Part shown: piece by piece, positions 4,262 to 7,496 of the stretch | How the letters are laid out: the number at the start of each line of letters is the position of its first letter | Position numbering within the stretch: the first letter of the stretch is position 1 | Assembly (NCBI GenBank): GCA_028708155.1 | Contig: JAQVZN010000025.1 | Location: forward strand, 1 to 7,496 | From: Minisyncoccota bacterium | GTDB lineage: Bacteria > Patescibacteriota > Minisyncoccia > Minisyncoccales > Minisyncoccaceae | Length of the DNA stretch: 7,496 nucleotides | Direction of reading: 5' to 3' | Notes under the pieces: model-generated | What the model saw: the letters and a program-made list of their open reading frames with translations, nothing else | Told to the model about the DNA's origin: nothing | Database searches by the model: none | Program-made: the position numbers and the translations under genes

Positions 4262-5849
4262 AAACATAGGAGAAGAGATTTTCTTTGATTCTAGCGCCAT
4301 AAGAACTATGGCTAAAGATATTAGAGCTCTTCAAGAGAAAGATACTTCTTTGAAAAAAGAGGAATTTTTCAATATAGAAGAGCCTACTTTAAGTATAAAA
4401 AAAGAAGAACCTGTTCCTGTAATTAATGAAAAGATTGTTCGTGAAAGGGAAAAGATTGAAAACATGATTAAATCATTAGATTCTTTCAAAACAGACGAAA
4501 ATGTTTTAAGGAATGAAATCAATGTTGTTAATGATAAAGAAGAGGACAATGTGGTGCAAATTAAGACCCCAGAACCATTAGAAGTTCCTTTAAAAATGCA
4601 GGCAGAGGTTACAGAAGAGGCGCCTGTTTTAGAAGTGGAACCTAAAAGTATTTTAGAAGATGTCCTTAAGGAAGAGGCTAACCAAATTGAAAAAAAGGAA
4701 GAAAAGATAGTTCAAGAAGAAGTTAAATTAGAAGAAGCTCTTGAAGAAATTAAGGAGGAAGTTAAGTCAGAGGAAGATATTAAAGAAGAAGCGCTTCAAG
4801 AAGAGATAGAGAGACCAATTAAAGAGGAAACACTTCAAGAGGAAGTTCCTATTAAAGAGGAAATTATAGAAAAGCCGATTAAAGAAGAAGCTTTAATCGA
4901 AGAAGTGCCAATTATAGAAGATTCGGAGGATATCTTTGAAGAATTAAAAGAGGTTGAGCAAGAAGAGCCAGTTAAGGTTTCTGAAGAAGAGAAAGAAGTT
5001 TTTGAAGAGCTCAAAGAAGAAAAACCAAAAATAGATGAAGAAGAAAGATTAGAGCAAATTAAAAAAGAAGAAGCAGAGCTTCGAGAAAAGCTTATTCCTT
5101 TTGATAAAAGTATTGAAAAAGCTCTTTTAGAAATAGAAAAAATAAAAGAAGAGATTAAAGGAATAAGGAAAGAAGAAAGAGAAGTAGAGAAGAAAAAACA
5201 AATTTTAGAACAAGAAGAAAGAAGTGCGGATGATGAGAAAAAAAGAAAAATTGAAAAACAAAGATGGGAAATTGAAAAAGATAGGGATTCTTTAGAACAA
5301 AAAAGATATGAAAAAGAAGATGAATTTAAATCAGTTAAGCTTCAAACTAAAGAAATTGAGCTTAAAAAAGAAGAATTAGATAAACAGATTTTTGCTTTAG
5401 AGGAAGAAAAACAAAAAATAGAAGCTAATAAAAAGAACGCTTTGCTTTTAGAAGAAAAGGCCTCTTTGCTTATAGAATTAGAAAAAATAAATAAGGAATA
5501 TGATAAAATAAACGAAGATCTTTTAGAGAATAACGAAGAAAAAGAGTCTGTTTTATTTGAATATAATGCGTTGAAATTAGAAGAAGAAAGTGTTGAAACG
5601 GAAATTAAAGTTTTAGAAGATAGAAATAATAGTACAGAGGAGGTAATTGAAAAAAGAAAAATAGAAGAGGAAAGAAGAGAGAAAGAGGTTCAAAGGAGGA
5701 CTTTAGAAAAGCAAAGATGGGGACTTGAAGATAAATTAAATAAGATTAAGGCAAAAAGAGAAAAAATAAAAGAAGACTATAAAAGAATGACCGAAGGAAA
5801 GAACTCTCTTGAAGAAAAAATTAAAGAAATTGAAAACCAAATTGTATGA
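4236..5849 (+). CDS. Long acidic Lys/Glu-rich coiled-coil protein of unknown function
   Basis: A 537-residue protein I cannot name. The N-terminus (about 1-40) has a distinct segment, SSAIRTMAKDIRALQEKD, resembling N-terminal motifs I associate with other CPR coiled-coil proteins. Residues about 60-260 are acidic and low complexity, with imperfect repeats at 182-229: IKEEALQEEIERP, IKEETLQEEVP, IKEEIIEKP, IKEEALIEEVP. From about 265 to the end it is almost pure heptad-like coiled coil (many E, K, L, I and almost no Pro or Gly), with EKQRW occurring twice (340-344 and 491-495). It has no signal peptide, transmembrane helix, cysteine-rich site or enzyme motif. The start at ATG 4236 overlaps pnp by 26 nt. 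A later in-frame ATG (4308, M25) would remove half of the distinct N-terminal segment, so 4236 is preferred. The stop overlaps a tiny membrane-protein ORF (ATGA). It may be a scaffold or structural filament, possibly membrane-attached through that partner; this is inference. Confidence 0.8.
   Translation: MDNLDQQTENIGEEIFFDSSAIRTMAKDIRALQEKDTSLKKEEFFNIEEPTLSIKKEEPVPVINEKIVREREKIENMIKSLDSFKTDENVLRNEINVVNDKEEDNVVQIKTPEPLEVPLKMQAEVTEEAPVLEVEPKSILEDVLKEEANQIEKKEEKIVQEEVKLEEALEEIKEEVKSEEDIKEEALQEEIERPIKEETLQEEVPIKEEIIEKPIKEEALIEEVPIIEDSEDIFEELKEVEQEEPVKVSEEEKEVFEELKEEKPKIDEEERLEQIKKEEAELREKLIPFDKSIEKALLEIEKIKEEIKGIRKEEREVEKKKQILEQEERSADDEKKRKIEKQRWEIEKDRDSLEQKRYEKEDEFKSVKLQTKEIELKKEELDKQIFALEEEKQKIEANKKNALLLEEKASLLIELEKINKEYDKINEDLLENNEEKESVLFEYNALKLEEESVETEIKVLEDRNNSTEEVIEKRKIEEERREKEVQRRTLEKQRWGLEDKLNKIKAKREKIKEDYKRMTEGKNSLEEKIKEIENQIV
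4779..4922 (+). repeat. Imperfect in-gene repeats encoding IKEE-type units
   Basis: Four successive units beginning with codons for IKEE, each 9-13 residues long and the first three ending in a Pro before the next IKEE, followed by a remnant IIED. DNA copies differ at third positions and by small insertions, so this is an aged, drifting repeat, not a recent tandem duplication. The Pro residues would break a continuous helix, so this part is probably a flexible acidic spacer between the N-terminal segment and the coiled coil. Confidence 0.6.
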
Positions 5850-5959
5850 ATAAACCTTCCACATTTTCAAAAATAATGGTAAGAATATTCTGGTTTGCAA
5901 TTTTAATAGCTTTAATATTAGCCATTGCTTCAATAATTAGATTAATAATATTACAATAA
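5846..5959 (+). CDS. 37-residue single-pass membrane protein, coupled to the coiled-coil gene
   Basis: A small ORF beginning MNKPSTFSKIMVRIFWFAIL and ending IIRLIILQ. After a short polar, positively charged start (K3, K9, R13) it is one hydrophobic helix from about 14 to 31, with R32 and a further hydrophobic tail. Charge placement favours the N-terminus inside the cell. Its ATG overlaps the coiled-coil TGA as ATGA, and its TAA is 1 nt before the next ATG, so the ORF fills the gap between two genes exactly, which supports it being real. It has no Shine-Dalgarno sequence, so translation probably relies on termination-reinitiation. It is in a different frame from the coiled-coil gene, so it is not a simple extension; no canonical -1 slippery heptamer is visible. 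It could anchor the coiled-coil protein to the membrane. Function unknown. Confidence 0.6.
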   Translation: MNKPSTFSKIMVRIFWFAILIALILAIASIIRLIILQ

Positions 5960-5960
5960 T

Positions 5961-6329
5961 ATGTTTGATAAAGAATTTATAGAAAAACAAAAAGAAAGTT
6001 TAGAGAAAGAAAAGAAAGATCTAGAAAGACTTCTTTCAGAATTTGCGACTAAAGACAAAGAGGATGGTGACAATTGGAAAACAAATTATACTAATATTGA
6101 TCCAGAAGAGGTGGATCCAGAAGAAGAAGCTAATGAAGTTGAAGAATTTGTAGATCTTCTTCCTCAAGAATATACTCTAGAGATTAAATTAAAAAATGTT
6201 AATGAATCTTTAGAAAAAATAGAGAAAGGGACTTATGGAATTTGTGAAAGCTGTGGAAGAATGATACTAGAAGAAAGGTTAGAAGCGAATCCTTCAGCCA
6301 AAAAATGTCTAGAGTGTCTAGATTTATAA
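5961..6329 (+). CDS. DksA/TraR-family zinc-finger protein
   Basis: A 122-residue protein with a charged helical N-terminal half and a C-terminal C4 zinc finger: C95-X2-C98-X17-C116-X2-C119, the exact spacing of DksA. The two coiled-coil arms are about 4-37 and 70-90. At the hairpin tip DPEEEA (52-57) lines up with the DxxDxA motif of E. coli DksA: its Asp lies 43 residues before the first zinc Cys in both proteins, but the second Asp is Glu here (E55). DksA proteins enter the RNA polymerase secondary channel and modulate rRNA and stress promoters with ppGpp. At 122 residues it is shorter than E. coli DksA (151). It lies 1 nt after the small membrane ORF and is the last gene before the terminator. 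Family is firm; action on RNA polymerase is likely but not shown by sequence alone. Confidence 0.85.
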   Translation: MFDKEFIEKQKESLEKEKKDLERLLSEFATKDKEDGDNWKTNYTNIDPEEVDPEEEANEVEEFVDLLPQEYTLEIKLKNVNESLEKIEKGTYGICESCGRMILEERLEANPSAKKCLECLDL

Positions 6330-6333
6330 ATAT

Positions 6334-6361
6334 AAAAACAACTCTTTAGGGGTTGTTTTTT
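6334..6361. terminator. Bidirectional rho-independent terminator between convergent genes
   Basis: An 11-bp stem pairs AAAAACAACTC (6334-6344) with GGGTTGTTTTT (6350-6360), with one G-T pair and a 5-nt loop TTTAG. It is followed by T on the + strand and mirrored by the A-run for - strand transcripts. It lies 4 nt after the DksA-like stop, and its right arm ends at the first base of the stop codon of the convergent peptidase gene, so it can end both transcripts. Confidence 0.85.
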
Positions 6362-7382
6362 AATAAGAAACTTTTGTTCCGAGAGAATATTTTGATAATG
6401 GATTAGTAGTTCCTCTTACGTCAAAATGTAAATGAGAACCATCTCCTCCGAGTGAGATACATAATCCAGTATTTCCCATATATCCGATAATTTCTCCTTG
6501 GGTTACTTTTTGTCCTACAGAAACTGTCCAGTAAGATAAGTGTCCGTAATAAGTAACTACTCCATTAGGGTGAAGAATAGTTACGTAATTTCCAGAAGGC
6601 CAAGCATATTTTGCTTTTTGAACTGTTCCCGAAGCAGCAGCTACAATAGGCGTTCCTTTTGTGCTTGCAATATCAATAGCATTATAATAGTGAAGCAAGT
6701 TAGTAATAACCCCCTTTGTAGGTGAAATAAAGTAGTTAGAAGCAATGCTTATATACCCAGCGGCTGGGGTGCTAGTAGTAACAGTTTTTGGCATTTTACC
6801 ATTAGGAATAAGTAAAATATCTCCGATATAGATATCATTAGCATCAGCTAAATCATTAAAAGAAATAATGTCTTCTGAAGTTGATTGATATTTTTTAGCA
6901 ATGGATGAAATAGTATCTCCTTTTAAAACCATGTGTAACAATCCTTCTGTTGGAAGAATAATTAATTTTTGACCTGGTTTAATAGGAGTAGATTTACTGA
7001 TTTCGTTAGCAAGTAAAATTGTTTCTAAAGAAATATTGTATTTTTCAGCGATACTTGAAAGAGTTTCTCCTTCTTTAACAGCGTGATAGATAATATCTTT
7101 TTTTAAATTTTCTTCATTTTCTTCACTAAAGCTAACCCCATAACTCATACTATTTGCAAATAACGGAGAATTTGAAGAAGTCAAAATGGCACCATTTTCA
7201 ATAATCATGTTTTCAATAGGAGTCATTATTTCTGGGACTAAGCTTACAAAAGCTTTTTCTGGAGATTCAATAATCTTTTTACTGTTTATACTAGAAACAG
7301 AAAAATTAGCAATAGTGATTACTAATAGAACTAAAAATATTATTCTTTTTTTACGAAAAACTTTAAAAGCTTTCCCCTTCAT
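6360..7382 (-). CDS. Secreted LysM-LysM-M23 peptidoglycan endopeptidase
   Basis: A 340-residue exported protein. A basic start (MKGKAFKVFRKKR) and hydrophobic stretch (about 14-30) form a signal peptide or membrane anchor. Two LysM peptidoglycan-binding domains follow, about 99-143 (VKEGETLSSIAEKYNIS) and 149-193 (VLKGDTISSIAKKYQST), then a Ser/Thr linker and an M23 (lysostaphin/LytM-type) domain at about 219-332. Metal and catalytic residues are H231 and D237, H281 in YYGHLS, and H317/H319 in SHLHFDVRG. H231 is six residues before D237, not the four of the usual HxxxD, but no His lies closer. M23 enzymes cut peptide cross-links in peptidoglycan, so this is probably a wall-remodelling enzyme at the cell surface. 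It has its own promoter with a roughly 73-nt leader. A two-codon frame, ATG AAA TGA, overlaps the start as ATGAAATGA and could affect initiation. No Shine-Dalgarno sequence is visible. Confidence 0.9.
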   Translation of the reverse strand: MKGKAFKVFRKKRIIFLVLLVITIANFSVSSINSKKIIESPEKAFVSLVPEIMTPIENMIIENGAILTSSNSPLFANSMSYGVSFSEENEENLKKDIIYHAVKEGETLSSIAEKYNISLETILLANEISKSTPIKPGQKLIILPTEGLLHMVLKGDTISSIAKKYQSTSEDIISFNDLADANDIYIGDILLIPNGKMPKTVTTSTPAAGYISIASNYFISPTKGVITNLLHYYNAIDIASTKGTPIVAAASGTVQKAKYAWPSGNYVTILHPNGVVTYYGHLSYWTVSVGQKVTQGEIIGYMGNTGLCISLGGDGSHLHFDVRGTTNPLSKYSLGTKVSY

Positions 7383-7461
7383 TTCATTAACTTTCGTATA
7401 GAAGGATTTGTCGTCTTTAATACTAATATTCTTATTACTTACTAATTATTAATATATAATA

Positions 7462-7490
7462 ATATTAACGTTTTTAGGGGGTAAAGTCAA
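7462..7490 (-). promoter_or_regulatory. Promoter of the LysM-M23 gene
   Basis: Read on the - strand: -35 TTGACT (7490-7485, 5 of 6 matches), a 17-bp spacer, and -10 TAATAT (7467-7462, 4 of 6). Transcription would start near 7455, leaving a leader of about 73 nt that is AT-rich and without obvious strong structure. The spacer carries a run of five C, and AACGTT (7467-7472) overlaps the upstream edge of the -10 box. Confidence 0.55.
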
Positions 7491-7496
7491 GGAAAA

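Noticed and set aside
4331..4549. 72-codon - strand frame inside the coiled-coil gene
   Set aside because: Ser/Leu/Phe-rich translation is simply the complement of Lys/Glu-rich codons.
5820..5850. Programmed -1 frameshift fusing the coiled-coil protein to the 37-residue membrane ORF
   Set aside because: The frames are compatible with a shift, but no canonical slippery heptamer or downstream structure is visible; ATGA reinitiation is simpler.
5736..5933. 65-codon - strand frame covering the end of the coiled-coil gene and the small membrane ORF
   Set aside because: Phe/Leu-rich complement of A-rich coding DNA; it conflicts with the tightly packed + strand genes.
6540..6725. 61-codon + strand frame inside the M23 gene
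   Set aside because: Overlaps the conserved catalytic domain on the other strand; no independent support.
7379..7387. Two-codon upstream ORF (ATG AAA TGA) overlapping the LysM-M23 start
   Set aside because: Too short to judge and likely by chance; noted only as possible influence on initiation.
7186..7401. 71-codon + strand frame opposite the start of the LysM-M23 gene
   Set aside because: Its hydrophobic look comes from the complement of the signal-peptide region; it runs against the promoter and start of a real gene.
1..7496. Alternative genetic code with TGA as glycine or tryptophan
   Set aside because: pnp and the coiled-coil gene end naturally at TGA, no conserved gene has an internal TGA, and TGG encodes the Trp residues.

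Overview
The window is AT-rich, gene-dense DNA (about one-third G+C or less, judged by eye) that looks like a Patescibacteria/CPR genome, most likely Parcubacteria-like. Pointers to this are the short secreted two-helix protein of the T4SS-pilin type, the AbiEii-like nucleotidyltransferase of a form I associate with CPR genomes, the Lys/Glu-rich coiled-coil protein, the LysM-M23 protein, and the lack of a recognisable Shine-Dalgarno sequence before any gene. TGA acts as a normal stop (pnp and the coiled-coil gene both end in it), so the UGA=Gly code of Gracilibacteria/Absconditabacteria is unlikely. Lineage is inferred from gene style, not from a marker phylogeny.

Layout. (1) 1-1326, + strand: two apparent toxin-antitoxin units side by side. 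The first is an AbiEii-type nucleotidyltransferase whose start overlaps the tail of an incoming reading frame. The second is a RelB/DinJ antitoxin with a YafQ/RelE mRNA-interferase toxin, with its own promoter and a possible operator. (2) 1341-1836: a promoter almost touching the start codon of a secreted pilin-like protein, then a tRNA-Lys(CUU) whose first base directly follows the pilin stop codon. (3) 1862-6329: a compact block on the + strand: rpsO, pnp, a 537-residue acidic coiled-coil protein, a 37-codon single-pass membrane ORF (overlap ATGA), and a DksA/TraR-type zinc-finger protein 1 nt later. It ends in a strong hairpin terminator. (4) 6360-7382, - strand: a secreted LysM-LysM-M23 cell-wall peptidase, convergent with block 3, sharing the terminator and having its own promoter near the right edge.

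How it fits together. The tRNA, S15 and PNPase genes are housekeeping translation and RNA-turnover genes in the common rpsO-pnp order, with a hairpin plus T-run between them that may attenuate pnp. The three genes after pnp are joined by 26-nt and 4-nt overlaps and a 1-nt gap, so they are probably translationally coupled. The least explained part is the coiled-coil protein plus tiny membrane protein pair. The most striking general signal is translation initiation without Shine-Dalgarno sequences, with two promoters placed so that their transcripts would begin at or within a base or two of the start codon. No intergenic stretch longer than about 115 nt is present, and I saw no CRISPR array, insertion sequence or rRNA.
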